This document shows positions 35,829 to 45,739 of a stretch of 62,899 bases of DNA, piece by piece; positions within the stretch are counted from its first letter, which is position 1, and the number at the start of each line of letters is the position of its first letter. The translations under genes were made by a program, and so were the position numbers. The stretch is from Flavobacteriales bacterium (GTDB taxonomy: Bacteria; Bacteroidota; Bacteroidia; Flavobacteriales_G; Salibacteraceae): assembly GCA_020435995.1 (NCBI GenBank), contig JAGQYO010000004.1, positions 1 through 62,899 of the forward strand, given 5' to 3'. Under the pieces are notes generated by a model. The model ran no database searches, had not been told where the DNA came from, and saw only the letters and a program-made list of their open reading frames with translations.

Positions 35829-37874
35829 TTATCTTATTTCACTCCCTGAACCAACTTCTTTTTCGGGAGAAACAAAACTCAAAACACCCTCCTTATTCTC
35901 CGCCATCAAAATCATTCCTTGTGATTCTATGCCTCGAATTTTTCGGGGCGCTAAATTAAGTAGAACACTTACTTTTTTACCAATAATTTCAGAAGCATTG
36001 TAATGCTCGGCTATTCCTGAAACAACAGTGCGTTTGTCTAATCCAGTATCCACGATTAGCTTGAGTAATTTATCCGCTTTAGGCACTTTTTCAGCGTATA
36101 ATATAGTACCAACACGAATGTCCATTTTTTGAAAATCTTCAAATTGAATGGCATCTTTTTGCGGGTTCATAGGTTTCTCAACTTGATTCATTTTTTTGTT
36201 GTTTTCCAATTTATCGATTTGGATTTGGATTTGGTCATCTTCAATTTTTTGAAATAAAAGTGACACTTCTGCTAATTGATGGCCACACATAATTGATTGA
36301 CCGTGTTTTAAATTCAACATTGTCAATATCTTCTGCGAAGTATTTGGTAAAAACGGCTCCATTACTTCGGCTAGTTTCTGTGAAATTTGCAAGGCGTGAA
36401 AAAGCACAAGCTTCACCATTTCAGGATCAGTTTTAATGAGTTTCCAAGGTTCTTCATCGGCCAAATATTTATTTCCATATCTAGCTAATTCCATAGCTGC
36501 CGTTAGGCCTTCCCGAAACTTAAACTCACTTAACAAACCAAAAGCACTTTCAATTTTTGCATCGAGCTTACTCAACGATTCTAACTCAGCAAGTTCTCTC
36601 GAATGTACTTCTGGAACTATTCCAGAATAATATTTGTTCGTCAACACCAGTGTTCGGTTCACAAAATTTCCAAGAATAGCTACCAGCTCATTATTCACCC
36701 GAGCTTGATAATCCTTCCAAGTAAATTCACTGTCTTTAGATTCTGGCGCTATCGAGGTAAGGACATATCTCAACTCATCTTCCTTGCCCGGAAAATCGGC
36801 AAGATATTCGTGAAGCCACACTGCCCAATTTCTACTTGTAGAAAGTTTATCTCCTTCCAAATTAAGAAACTGATTGGCCGGCACATTAACAGGGAGATTA
36901 AGCCCCCCGTGTAATTTTAAAAGGATGGGAAATATAATACAATGAAACACAATGTTGTCCTTTCCTATAAAGTGAATCAAAGCTGTGTCCTCAGATTTCC
37001 AGTAATCTTCCCAGTTTTTGTTTTGTTCAGAGGCCCATTCCTTAGTGGCGCTTATATAGCCTATTGGTGCGTCCAACCAAACGTACAGCACCTTGCCTTC
37101 AGCATTGGCGAGTGGGACTTTTACTCCCCAATCCAAATCCCGCGTCATGGCTCGGGAATTAAGGCCGCCATCAATCCACGACATACACTGGCCAAGCACG
37201 TGCTTTCGCCATTCGGAAGCTTCGTGATGTTGCTGCCCTGATAAAGTTCCAGATTCAATCCACGGTTTTAACCACTCCACTTCCTTATCCATCGGCAAAT
37301 ACCAATGTGATGTTTCTTTTAGAACTGGTGTTTTACCACTCAATGTAGATTTTGGGTTAATCAGATCTTTTGGGCTGAGGACCGAGCCACATTTTTCGCA
37401 TTGATCGCCATAGGCATTGGGCGAATGGCAATTTGGACACTCTCCTGTAATATATCTATCCGCTAAAAACTGATTATTTTCCTCGTCAAAATATTGCTCA
37501 GAATTCTGCTGATCGAAGACTGATTGTTCATTCAGTACCGTAAAAAACTCTTGTGCCGTTTGATGGTGTAAAGCATCTGAGGTGCGATGGTATTTATCGA
37601 AGGCAATTCCGAAGTCGGCAAACGCTTTTTTATTCAATTCATGAAACTCATCAACAATTTCTTGAGGCGTAGTTCCCTCTTTTTTCGCTTTGAGGGTAAT
37701 GGCGGCACCGTGTTCATCTGAACCGCATATAAAAGCAACATCCTTCCCAAGCATTTTTAAATACCTTACATAAATGTCGGAAGGTAAATAAGCACCTGCA
37801 ATGTGCCCAATATGTAATGGGCCATTGGCATAAGGCAAGGCCGCAGTAACCATATATCTTTTGTAGTCTTTCAT
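35829..37874 (-). CDS. metG: Methionyl-tRNA synthetase
   Basis: Charges initiator and elongator tRNA-Met. The 681-residue protein (ATG at 37874, a GTG one codon earlier being the alternative) has the HIGH motif (GPLHIGHIAGAYLPSD), a zinc-binding knuckle (CPNCHSPNAYGDQCEKCG), the KMSKS equivalent KLSTS, the anticodon-binding helical domain, and a C-terminal tRNA-binding OB domain (FQKMDIRVGTILYAEKVPKA) for dimerisation. The form and length are normal for Bacteroidota. A -7 box lies about 40 bases upstream. Confidence 0.97.
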   Translation of the reverse strand: MKDYKRYMVTAALPYANGPLHIGHIAGAYLPSDIYVRYLKMLGKDVAFICGSDEHGAAITLKAKKEGTTPQEIVDEFHELNKKAFADFGIAFDKYHRTSDALHHQTAQEFFTVLNEQSVFDQQNSEQYFDEENNQFLADRYITGECPNCHSPNAYGDQCEKCGSVLSPKDLINPKSTLSGKTPVLKETSHWYLPMDKEVEWLKPWIESGTLSGQQHHEASEWRKHVLGQCMSWIDGGLNSRAMTRDLDWGVKVPLANAEGKVLYVWLDAPIGYISATKEWASEQNKNWEDYWKSEDTALIHFIGKDNIVFHCIIFPILLKLHGGLNLPVNVPANQFLNLEGDKLSTSRNWAVWLHEYLADFPGKEDELRYVLTSIAPESKDSEFTWKDYQARVNNELVAILGNFVNRTLVLTNKYYSGIVPEVHSRELAELESLSKLDAKIESAFGLLSEFKFREGLTAAMELARYGNKYLADEEPWKLIKTDPEMVKLVLFHALQISQKLAEVMEPFLPNTSQKILTMLNLKHGQSIMCGHQLAEVSLLFQKIEDDQIQIQIDKLENNKKMNQVEKPMNPQKDAIQFEDFQKMDIRVGTILYAEKVPKADKLLKLIVDTGLDKRTVVSGIAEHYNASEIIGKKVSVLLNLAPRKIRGIESQGMILMAENKEGVLSFVSPEKEVGSGSEIR

Positions 37875-37915
37875 CACGGGTTTTTTCTACTTTTACGCTT
37901 GTTCCAAAAGGGCGG

Positions 37916-37923
37916 CAAAGATA
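37916..37923 (-). promoter_or_regulatory. Candidate -7 box of metG
   Basis: The minus strand reads TATCTTTG, matching TAnnTTTG, and would give a leader of about 38 bases. It sits in the divergent gap between metG and the LD-carboxypeptidase gene. Confidence 0.45.
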
Positions 37924-37929
37924 GATTTT

Positions 37930-38835
37930 ATGATATTACCTCCATTTCTAAAAGCTGGCGACAAAGTGGCGATGGTAAGTCCCGGTAAAGTGATTCTTAA
38001 GAAGGAAATCACACAGGCAATCGCCTATTTCAATTCTTGGGGTTTAGAAGTGGTGATAGGGCCTAATGCATTGAAAAAATGGAACCGGTTTGCGGGAAGC
38101 GATGCAGAAAGAAAGAACGACTTCCAGTGGGCGCTTGACGACCCATCAATAAAGGCGGTCATTTGCAACCGCGGAGGATATGGATCGATCAGAATTATTG
38201 AAAGCCTTGATTTTGACAATTTTAAAAAATCGCCAAAGTGGATTGTGGGCTACAGCGACGTCACTATTTTTCATGGGCATTTAAATCATCATTTGAGAAT
38301 AGCATCAATTCACGGAACCATGCCACTAAATATGAAAAGTGAGGATAATAGAAAAACGTCTATTGAAGGGTTAAGAAGAACGCTTTTTGGAGAGGAATAT
38401 GGTAACGAATGGGAGGCACATTCTTTCAATATTAATGGGAAGGCGAAGGGTCAAATAATCGGAGGTAACCTTTCCATTCTTGCATCGCTTATCGGAACAT
38501 CGAAGGACTTTCTTTCTGGCGGCAAAATTCTATTCATGGAGGACCTTTGTGAAGAACTCTATCACCTCGACCGAATGCTTTATCAACTCAAGTTTTCAAA
38601 CAAATTCGAGGGGTTGAGCGGAGTAATAATAGGTTCATTTTCTGACATGACAGATGTATCAGGATGGTTCTCAGCAAATACCACAGCTTATCAAATCATA
38701 AATGCTCACTTATCTGAACTAGGAGTCCCCGTATCATTTGGTTTTCCAGCGGGACATGAGGCGCAAAATCATCCTCTGGTTTTGGGTAAAGAATATGAGC
38801 TAAACGTATCTGAATTAGGCTGCACTTTAAAATAA
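37930..38835 (+). CDS. S66-family LD-carboxypeptidase
   Basis: A 301-residue cytoplasmic serine peptidase of the LdcA/MccF family, which trims the terminal D-Ala from tetrapeptides during peptidoglycan recycling. Visible are the N-terminal GDKVAMVSPGK, the nucleophile Ser109 in VGYSDVT, the Glu region FMEDLCEELYHLDRML and the catalytic His segment PAGHEAQNHPLVLG. No signal peptide is present, which agrees with the family. MccF-like immunity activity cannot be excluded, but the context gives no support for it. Confidence 0.92.
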   Translation: MILPPFLKAGDKVAMVSPGKVILKKEITQAIAYFNSWGLEVVIGPNALKKWNRFAGSDAERKNDFQWALDDPSIKAVICNRGGYGSIRIIESLDFDNFKKSPKWIVGYSDVTIFHGHLNHHLRIASIHGTMPLNMKSEDNRKTSIEGLRRTLFGEEYGNEWEAHSFNINGKAKGQIIGGNLSILASLIGTSKDFLSGGKILFMEDLCEELYHLDRMLYQLKFSNKFEGLSGVIIGSFSDMTDVSGWFSANTTAYQIINAHLSELGVPVSFGFPAGHEAQNHPLVLGKEYELNVSELGCTLK

Positions 38836-38837
38836 AA

Positions 38838-38864
38838 AACCCCGATTCGGTGTGAATCAGGGTT
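38838..38864. terminator. Bidirectional terminator between convergent genes
   Basis: AACCCCGATTC (38838-38848) pairs with GAATCAGGGTT (38854-38864) with one C-A mismatch and a five-base loop. A-rich and T-rich flanks on either side let it serve both the LD-carboxypeptidase gene and the minus-strand gene at 38888. Confidence 0.8.
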
Positions 38865-38887
38865 CTTGTTATTTTTTACTTGCCTAC

Positions 38888-39787
38888 TTATTCTCTAACG
38901 CCAGCTTGCTTTAGAAAAGTTTCGTATTCCATTCGGATCATTTTTGAATTAGGTGCTAAAGCCACAGCCTTTTCGTAGTGCGATACTGCATCAACATAAA
39001 GTCCATTTACTTTGTAGAACTTTGCCATTACAGCGTGATATATTGGCGAATTCTCGTCAGCATCTTTCGACAACTCTCCCAAATCTTTTTCAATCAAAGC
39101 AATTTCTTCTTTGCTTGGGCTTCTTAGAATCAAATCTCCAGAGTTAACACTTGGGTTTGAAGCATCAGCTACCCTTAATTTGTAAATCCCTTCTTCTTCC
39201 AACGCGATTTTTGATAAATCGATTTTTGCAGAAGTACCTTTTACTTTTTCAGAAATAACTGGCTCATCAAATAAGTTCGTAACCACCACTTCATATTCCG
39301 CCACTTCTTTTTTGGTTTCCCATTTAAACATGGTGGTCTTATTAATGATATAAGTACTCTCAGGTGAGAATAGGTTAATCACCGACTTATTCAAAGATCG
39401 CTCAACCGAACCAGTGAGTGCTAAATTGGCGGTTCTTGAAGAACTAGAACCTTGCATTTCCTCCATCACATAAGCCAAATATCGCTGTGCAATGGACGTG
39501 TTGTCTGCTTTAAAGCTTCCCGCCACATCGTCCATGGTATAAATTCCTGGCTTATTGAAAGTAAAAGTTTGATTTGAAGAATTTGTTACTTGAACTACAC
39601 CCGCTTCACCAACCATTAATTTGGCATTTTTCGGAAGCTGCATTCCAGGTCCTAAATTCACATACTCGCCGTTTTTTTCTAGGGCATTATCACCTTTTAC
39701 GGATAAAACCTTAAAAGCACCATCCTGTGCCATCAATGAAAACGCGAAAAACATCGCCAATACTGTAGAAACTATTTTATTTTTCAT
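38888..39787 (-). CDS. Exported FecR-like/TPR protein
   Basis: A 299-residue protein with a signal peptide (1-20, ending LMAQ). The next part (about 25-90) looks like a FecR-type beta domain (VNLGPGMQLPKNAKLMVGEA then VVQVTNSSNQTFTFNKPG). A middle beta-sandwich-like region follows (about 140-225), and the C-terminal 65 residues form one or two TPR-like helical pairs (YHAVMAKFYKVNGLYVDAVS and HYEKAVALAPNSKMI). No catalytic residues are evident. It diverges from a CHASE2 gene across about 150 bases, and such proteins often sit together, so a shared periplasmic sensing role is inferred. Confidence 0.72.
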   Translation of the reverse strand: MKNKIVSTVLAMFFAFSLMAQDGAFKVLSVKGDNALEKNGEYVNLGPGMQLPKNAKLMVGEAGVVQVTNSSNQTFTFNKPGIYTMDDVAGSFKADNTSIAQRYLAYVMEEMQGSSSSRTANLALTGSVERSLNKSVINLFSPESTYIINKTTMFKWETKKEVAEYEVVVTNLFDEPVISEKVKGTSAKIDLSKIALEEEGIYKLRVADASNPSVNSGDLILRSPSKEEIALIEKDLGELSKDADENSPIYHAVMAKFYKVNGLYVDAVSHYEKAVALAPNSKMIRMEYETFLKQAGVRE

Positions 39788-39936
39788 GGTTGTAAATTTT
39801 ATTGTTACGAAAGTACAAATTTTTGACCGAACTAATTTAGCATCAAATATCCAGATTTTTTATGATCCCACTCATTAACATTAAAAAGATTGTGTTGAAT
39901 ATCAATTGTTGAGTGATAAGTTTTTACTTTGGTGGG

Positions 39937-41178
39937 ATGAAGTATTTATTTCGATGGGACAACGTCTTTTGTACCTTCTACATTTTCGGCGTTATTTGGT
40001 TGTTTTCTAACATTCCAATTGAGACTGAAATCTTTGATCCGATTGCGATTGCGTTTGAGGACTTTGAGATTTCCGACATGGTTTATACTGATCCTTTGGA
40101 AGGTGAGGAGCACAAAAGGTTGCGGAAAGATCCGCCTGCCGATACCAATATCGTGCTTGTTAATATTCAGTTTTTGAGCAGGGCAGAAATTGGCAAACAG
40201 ATTGAAATTCTTAACAAGCACAACCCCAAACTCATTGCCATTGATGCTTTTTTCAGAAAAGAGAAAAGCCCCATGCAGGATTTTCCTTTGGCCATGGCAC
40301 TCAACCAAGCCAACAACTTGGTTCTCGGCTCCCGTTTAGAATTCAATAAAAAATATGAAGAAGACCCAGAGTGCTTTGATACGGTTTCTTATTCCAACCC
40401 TTTGTTTTTAGAAAATGCCCAATTCGGGTTTGTAAATGTAGACGCTTCTTCATCGGGCGAAGGGTTTCGAACCATTAAAAGCTTCTATCCTTTCTTATGC
40501 ACGCAAGATTCCATTTACCCCAACTTCTCGTCAAAAATTGTTGAGATTTATAACAAAGATGCCTATGACCGCCTAGTAAAAAGAGGAAACGAAACAGAAA
40601 TAATTAATTGGCGTGGACACTACACTAAATTTTATGCACTGGATGCCCATCATGTTCTAAATGAAACTTTTGAGCCCTCCATCATCAAAGATAAAATTGT
40701 ATTGATGGGGTACATGGGGACTACGCTTGGGGAATATGACTTAATTGATATTTTTTATACCCCATTAAACCATAGGCCGGCAGGTCGTGCTTACCCTGAT
40801 ACTTATGGAGTAGTGGTTCATGCAAACATCATTTCAATGATTCTGGAAGGAAATTACATTTTCACCCTACCTAAATGGGCTACAAATCTTATTCTACTAA
40901 TCATGGCATATCTAAATGTCTCCTTGTTCTTATACGTTGCCGAAAAAAGAAAAATGTATTACGACCTCATTACAAAGTCATTACAAATCACGGAGATAAT
41001 GTTGTTGATGTTTTTGATTGTGGTTTTGATGCTGAAGTTTCAAACCAAGGTTCACTTTTCGCTGGTTTTTGCCGCCATCCTTATTTCTGGGGATTTAACT
41101 GAGCTTTATGCCGGTTCGCTAAAACCAATGGCGGTAAGTTATCTCACTAAATTTGGCATTCTTAAGCCCAAAGAATGA
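39937..41178 (+). CDS. CHASE2-domain membrane protein
   Basis: A 413-residue sensor-like protein. An N-terminal membrane segment (FCTFYIFGVIWLFSN, about 12-27) precedes an extracytoplasmic CHASE2 domain (about 30-320, with NPKLIAIDAFFRKEKSP and KDKIVLMGYMGTTLGEYDLI), followed by three C-terminal membrane helices. No kinase, cyclase or other output domain follows, so it must work with a partner. The ATG at 39937 is chosen over a GTG at 39913. A near-match to the -7 box (TTACTTTG, 39924-39931) ends five bases before it. Confidence 0.85.
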   Translation: MKYLFRWDNVFCTFYIFGVIWLFSNIPIETEIFDPIAIAFEDFEISDMVYTDPLEGEEHKRLRKDPPADTNIVLVNIQFLSRAEIGKQIEILNKHNPKLIAIDAFFRKEKSPMQDFPLAMALNQANNLVLGSRLEFNKKYEEDPECFDTVSYSNPLFLENAQFGFVNVDASSSGEGFRTIKSFYPFLCTQDSIYPNFSSKIVEIYNKDAYDRLVKRGNETEIINWRGHYTKFYALDAHHVLNETFEPSIIKDKIVLMGYMGTTLGEYDLIDIFYTPLNHRPAGRAYPDTYGVVVHANIISMILEGNYIFTLPKWATNLILLIMAYLNVSLFLYVAEKRKMYYDLITKSLQITEIMLLMFLIVVLMLKFQTKVHFSLVFAAILISGDLTELYAGSLKPMAVSYLTKFGILKPKE

Positions 41179-41230
41179 ACTTTGTGGCCTTCAATCGGTT
41201 TCTTGAAACAAATATTTCCTGACAAAACAA

Positions 41231-43165
41231 ATGAACGATACTCAATATTCTAATAGCCTAACTCAATACAGTCGTTTTCTTACACGTGAAGTAAAAGTAG
41301 GTTCGGTGGTAATAGGAGGTGAAAACCCGATAGTCATACAATCGATGACAACAACTGATACCATGAATACGGAAGCCACTGTTGCCCAATCGATACGTAT
41401 GATTGAAGCGGGATGTGAACTTGTTCGTATCACAGCCCCTTCGATTAAGGACGCGCAAAACCTTGAAGTAATAAAAAAGGAACTACGCAAAAAAGGATAT
41501 AACACACCTCTCGTGGCAGATATTCATTTTACGCCAAATGCAGCCGAACATGCGGCTCGTGTGGTAGAAAAGGTGCGTGTAAACCCCGGAAATTATGCAG
41601 ATCGAAAAAAATTCGAACACATTGATTACACAGATCAAACCTACCGCGATGAGCTAGACCGAATAAGAAATAGATTTACTCCCTTGGTTAAAATCTGCAA
41701 GGAGTATGGAACGGCGATGCGTATAGGTACCAATCATGGCTCGCTCTCCGACCGAATTTTGAGTAGGTATGGGGATACCGCAGAAGGGATGGTGGAATCG
41801 GCGCTAGAATTTGCTCTTATTTGCGGTGATGAAGGTTATCATGATATTGTTTTTTCGATGAAAAGCTCCAACCCTCAAGTAATGGTTCAGGCATACCGCT
41901 TACTTGTGAACCGCATGATGGTGATGGGCCTAAATTATCCTCTTCATTTAGGCGTAACCGAAGCGGGCGATGGTGAAGACGGCAGGATTAAATCGGCGGT
42001 TGGCATTGGAACTTTGTTGGAAGATGGCCTAGGAGATACCGTAAGAGTGAGTTTGACAGAAGAGCCAGAAGCAGAAATTCCTGTAGCAAGAGCGTTAGTA
42101 AATCGGTATTCGAAAAGGACAAGTCACGCACCGATAAAAGAAATAAAATCGAATCCGTTGCATTCCTTCGATTACGAAAGAAGAACTACACAAGAAGTGC
42201 TAAATGTTGGAGGAAAACAAGTGCCTGTAGTAATGGCCGATTTTTCGTTAAAACAGAAAATTAGTCCCGCGTCGCTTTTCTCATTGGGTTACCACTATTC
42301 CGTACCACTTGATAAATGGAATTTAACCGATCAGGCATGTGATTACATTTTTGTGGCTGATAAAACCCTGGATTTTGAAATACCGGGAACCCTCGGAATT
42401 ATTCAAAACCACACTACTTGGCTGAAAGAACCTAAAAAAACAAGACACTATCCCTTCCTTACCAAAAAAGAATTTCTTTCAGAACCTCAACTTTCAGAAG
42501 AATTAAATATCGTTTATGCTTGTTTAGAAGACTTAGATCAAACGTTTATAAAACAATTAAATACTTCAAAGAATTGCGTGCTGCTCATTGATACCTATAA
42601 TGAGCATGGCATGGCCGAGCAGCGCAGGTTGTTCATAGAGTTGATGACTAACAATTGCGATATTCCAGTAATTATCGGAAGAGCTTATGGCGATCTCAAT
42701 TCAGACCAATTACAGCTTTTTGCCTCCACAGATATTGGCGCACTACTTTTAGATGGATTGGGTGACGGTATTTTTATAGCCGCAGAGAATTGCGGCTCCG
42801 ATCAAATGGTGAATAGTACTGGATTTGGAATTTTACAGGCAACGCGCACCAGAATTAGCAAAACCGAATACATCTCCTGTCCGTCGTGTGGCAGAACCCT
42901 TTTCGATCTGCAAGAAGTTACAGCCAAAATTCGTTCACGAACACAACATTTAAAAGGACTTAAAATTGGCATAATGGGCTGTATTGTAAATGGTCCAGGA
43001 GAAATGGCTGATGCGCATTATGGGTATGTGGGTACTGGCCAAGGCAAAATTTCCCTTTATAAAGAAAAGGTTGTTGTGAAAAGAAACATTCCGCAGGAGT
43101 TTGCAGTAAACGAATTAATAAATTTGATTCAAGAATATGGGGATTGGATAGATCCTCCGAACTAA
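41231..43165 (+). CDS. ispG: 4-hydroxy-3-methylbut-2-enyl diphosphate synthase, long form
   Basis: IspG (GcpE) makes HMBPP in the MEP isoprenoid pathway using a [4Fe-4S] cluster. The 644-residue protein is the long, plant-like form common in Bacteroidota: an N-terminal TIM barrel (NPIVIQSMTTTDTMNTEA, RVNPGNYADRKKFE), an inserted middle domain (about 300-530) and a C-terminal reductase-like domain holding the cluster, with CPSCGRTLFDLQ and GIMGCIVNGPGE giving three Cys and a Glu. All key residues are present. An SDR-family gene starts seven bases after it. Confidence 0.96.
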   Translation: MNDTQYSNSLTQYSRFLTREVKVGSVVIGGENPIVIQSMTTTDTMNTEATVAQSIRMIEAGCELVRITAPSIKDAQNLEVIKKELRKKGYNTPLVADIHFTPNAAEHAARVVEKVRVNPGNYADRKKFEHIDYTDQTYRDELDRIRNRFTPLVKICKEYGTAMRIGTNHGSLSDRILSRYGDTAEGMVESALEFALICGDEGYHDIVFSMKSSNPQVMVQAYRLLVNRMMVMGLNYPLHLGVTEAGDGEDGRIKSAVGIGTLLEDGLGDTVRVSLTEEPEAEIPVARALVNRYSKRTSHAPIKEIKSNPLHSFDYERRTTQEVLNVGGKQVPVVMADFSLKQKISPASLFSLGYHYSVPLDKWNLTDQACDYIFVADKTLDFEIPGTLGIIQNHTTWLKEPKKTRHYPFLTKKEFLSEPQLSEELNIVYACLEDLDQTFIKQLNTSKNCVLLIDTYNEHGMAEQRRLFIELMTNNCDIPVIIGRAYGDLNSDQLQLFASTDIGALLLDGLGDGIFIAAENCGSDQMVNSTGFGILQATRTRISKTEYISCPSCGRTLFDLQEVTAKIRSRTQHLKGLKIGIMGCIVNGPGEMADAHYGYVGTGQGKISLYKEKVVVKRNIPQEFAVNELINLIQEYGDWIDPPN

Positions 43166-43172
43166 AATAGCT

Positions 43173-43838
43173 ATGAGGGTATTAATTGCTGGAGCAAGTG
43201 GGATGATTGGCAGAGAACTAACCACCCTTTGTATGAACGAACCCAAAATTGACAGGGTATTCATGCTGGTGCGCAAGCCCATGGCTTTTGAGCATGACAA
43301 ACTTCATCAAATAGTTGTTGATTACGATACAATTTCCGAAAAAGACATTCCTGAAAAAATAGATGTAGTTTATTGCTGCCTAGGCACAACCATTAAGAAG
43401 GCTAAAACACGAGAGCGATTTAGACAAGTTGATTTTGAATACGTTGTTGAATTAGCCAATTTGGCCAAATTTAAAAAGGTAGAAAAATTCATTGCAATTA
43501 GCGCCATGGGTGCCAATCGAAAGTCAAGCATGTTCTACAACCGAGTAAAAGGAGAAATGGAAGACTATTTAATGAACGATCTGAAAATGGATAATGTATT
43601 CATTCTTCGTCCGTCACTGCTGCTCGGAAATCGCGAAGAATATAGGTTGGGTGAAAAAATTGCAACAGTTCTCATGACGCTTATTAATGTGATGTTTATT
43701 GGGAATTTAAGAATGTACAAGGCAATTCCAGCAAAAACCGTTGCAAAAGCTATGATGAACTTGAGCAAGATGAACGAATCTGGAAGGAGAATTCTATTGA
43801 ATGATGCCTTGTTTACAATAGCCGAAGCAACCGATTAA
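43173..43838 (+). CDS. Atypical SDR / NAD(P)H-binding protein
   Basis: A 221-residue Rossmann protein with the nucleotide-binding start VLIAGASGMIGREL and the segment VDVVYCCLGTTIKKAKT-like CLGTTIKKAKT, placing it among the HTATIP2-like atypical short-chain dehydrogenases. A Ser/Tyr-like pair is seen in FIAISAMGANRKSSMFYNRVKGE (Tyr and Lys of YNRVK), so reductase activity is possible. The substrate is unknown. It is cotranscribed with ispG (7-base gap), and ends two bases before the end of a convergent gene. Confidence 0.83.
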   Translation: MRVLIAGASGMIGRELTTLCMNEPKIDRVFMLVRKPMAFEHDKLHQIVVDYDTISEKDIPEKIDVVYCCLGTTIKKAKTRERFRQVDFEYVVELANLAKFKKVEKFIAISAMGANRKSSMFYNRVKGEMEDYLMNDLKMDNVFILRPSLLLGNREEYRLGEKIATVLMTLINVMFIGNLRMYKAIPAKTVAKAMMNLSKMNESGRRILLNDALFTIAEATD

Positions 43839-43839
43839 A

Positions 43840-45144
43840 CTACCGTTTGAGCAATGAGTGCGTTAAGCTCTGCTCTCCACTTTCCAATCGAAGAAGGTAA
43901 ATTCCGGCGGGGAGAGACTCCAAATCTGAAATGGTATTACCACTTGCGGTTTTCACCAGTTCGCCAGCAGCATTCATTAGTGTCATTGTAAAGTTCTCCT
44001 CAGACTGAATTCGAATCTCGTTGGAAAACGGATTTGGATAAACTGAAAAATCAGAAATACCTTTTTCTTCAATAGATGTATAGTCAATCGGTGTTTTTAC
44101 ATTTATATAATCAGACCTGCTTTCTTTCATCACTCCATAACGGTTGGTAATTGATAGTTCAACGCTATACTTACCCGGAGCTGTAAACCTTATTTCTGGC
44201 TTTGCGCTAGTGGCTCTAGTGCCATTTTCAAACACAAAAGTACTTGGTGATACCGTCCAAGTTCTAAACAAGGCACTGATAGCACTCGTGTCCTCGAATT
44301 GCACAATTTCGGTGGTATCAACATCGTATTTGTCAGCCTTGAAGCCCACAAGTGGTGCAGGTCCATCCTGAAATTTGATTGAGGTAACTGTAAAATTGGC
44401 TCCAATCATGTTGCCTGCTACTATCAACACAGGCCCCACTACGTCTTTGGCAAACCACTTATACTCCACCGTGTTTCGCGGGATGGGCAATGAAATGATG
44501 GAAGTCACCAATGAGTCAGTGCCAGAAATTGTTGTTTTCATTTTCAACACATTGGTATAAGTCTTATAAGGAGTAATTAACGTACCCCACCCCTCACCTA
44601 CATTTTCTCTAGTTCCATTTTGAACCAACGAAAAGAGCGTACCTAAACTAAAACGGATCTTGTAGCTATCGCGCGATGTGTCTTGGTAGGTAAAAGGATA
44701 TCGGTATACCTCATCTTTATCTTCGTAAAACTGTGGAATTGGAGCTCCATTGTAAGTTAGCGAACGACCTTCAGCCGTCATTTTTTGGCTCGTGGTTTTG
44801 TACACATCATAAATATCTTTCATCATAAAAGTGCCAAAACCTAATGAATCAGCCACTTTAATCCCAAAGGCATTCAAGCCAAGACTCAAGAAAAAGAAAT
44901 TGATGCTTGATGCTGATTTATACTCGTCTTTGGCTTGGAATTCATAGCCGAGCCCCGAATAGTCCCATGTTTTATTCGCACCTTTGATGGTGTGATCAAT
45001 GGATCCTCCTGTAGAGCCATTCGAATACAAGATGCTCGTGCTTTTGGTGGGCATTTCATTTAACGACAAACTCATTTGAGCCCAAGTTGGAATTGACAAT
45101 AAAAAGACGGAGAGCACCGCAAATAATCTGTAAGATTGACTCAT
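43840..45144 (-). CDS. PKD-domain protein with type IX sorting domain
   Basis: A 434-residue secreted protein. A signal peptide (1-22, ending TWAQ) precedes an unrecognised region (about 25-270). Then comes a PKD-like Ig domain (about 275-350; APLVGFKADKYDVDTTEIVQ and FTAPGKYSVELSITNRYG) and a type A type IX sorting tail (FSVYPNPFSNEIRIQSEE to SLPAGIYLLRLESG). It is probably exported through the SprA translocon to the cell surface. No enzymatic motif is seen. It stands alone and converges with the SDR gene. Confidence 0.85.
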   Translation of the reverse strand: MSQSYRLFAVLSVFLLSIPTWAQMSLSLNEMPTKSTSILYSNGSTGGSIDHTIKGANKTWDYSGLGYEFQAKDEYKSASSINFFFLSLGLNAFGIKVADSLGFGTFMMKDIYDVYKTTSQKMTAEGRSLTYNGAPIPQFYEDKDEVYRYPFTYQDTSRDSYKIRFSLGTLFSLVQNGTRENVGEGWGTLITPYKTYTNVLKMKTTISGTDSLVTSIISLPIPRNTVEYKWFAKDVVGPVLIVAGNMIGANFTVTSIKFQDGPAPLVGFKADKYDVDTTEIVQFEDTSAISALFRTWTVSPSTFVFENGTRATSAKPEIRFTAPGKYSVELSITNRYGVMKESRSDYINVKTPIDYTSIEEKGISDFSVYPNPFSNEIRIQSEENFTMTLMNAAGELVKTASGNTISDLESLPAGIYLLRLESGEQSLTHSLLKR

Positions 45145-45191
45145 TTTTTAATTAATTTGTAGATGTAAAATTCATTAAATATTTCAACATA

Positions 45192-45734
45192 ATGCGTATA
45201 ATCTCAGAAGAAAGTATTTTGGTGGTAGTTGATATCCAAGAAAGGCTTTTCTCTTACATGGATAAAAAGGCTGAATTAACCAAAAAATGTTTGACGCTTA
45301 TCTCCGGATGTAAAGCTCTAAATGTTCCAGTTGTAGTAACTGAGCAATATACCAAAGGGTTGGGTTTTACAATTGATCCCATCAATGAATGTTTGGGCGA
45401 ATCAAAACATATTGAAAAAATGACTTTCTCTTGTTGCGGCGAATCAAATTTTATGTTGAAAATAGAGGAACATTATAAAGAGAACATCATATTGTGCGGT
45501 ATCGAAAGCCATGTTTGCGTGCTGCAAACGGCCATCGATTTAGTAAAAACTGGGCATCAACCCGTTGTAGTTGCTGATGCTGTTTCTTCAAGAAATCCCT
45601 ATGACAAAGAAATCGCATTGCGAAGAATGGAAAAAGAAGGGGTAATTATTACCTCCGTAGAGGCAATCCTATTTGAAATGTGCCGGACTTCAGGAACTGA
45701 CTCATTTAAGGCGATTTCTCGCCTTGTTAAATAA
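45192..45734 (+). CDS. Isochorismatase-like cysteine hydrolase
   Basis: A 180-residue cytoplasmic hydrolase of the isochorismatase-like fold with the full triad: Asp14 in VVVDIQERLF, Lys76 in HIEKMTFS, and Cys109 in the cis-peptide motif GIESHVCV. Members cleave amides, imides or vinyl ethers; the substrate here is not predictable, with YcaC-like hydrolases being the nearest group by size. It precedes a cation diffusion facilitator gene by five bases, so they are probably cotranscribed, though no functional link is evident. Confidence 0.9.
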   Translation: MRIISEESILVVVDIQERLFSYMDKKAELTKKCLTLISGCKALNVPVVVTEQYTKGLGFTIDPINECLGESKHIEKMTFSCCGESNFMLKIEEHYKENIILCGIESHVCVLQTAIDLVKTGHQPVVVADAVSSRNPYDKEIALRRMEKEGVIITSVEAILFEMCRTSGTDSFKAISRLVK

Positions 45735-45739
45735 GCGAA

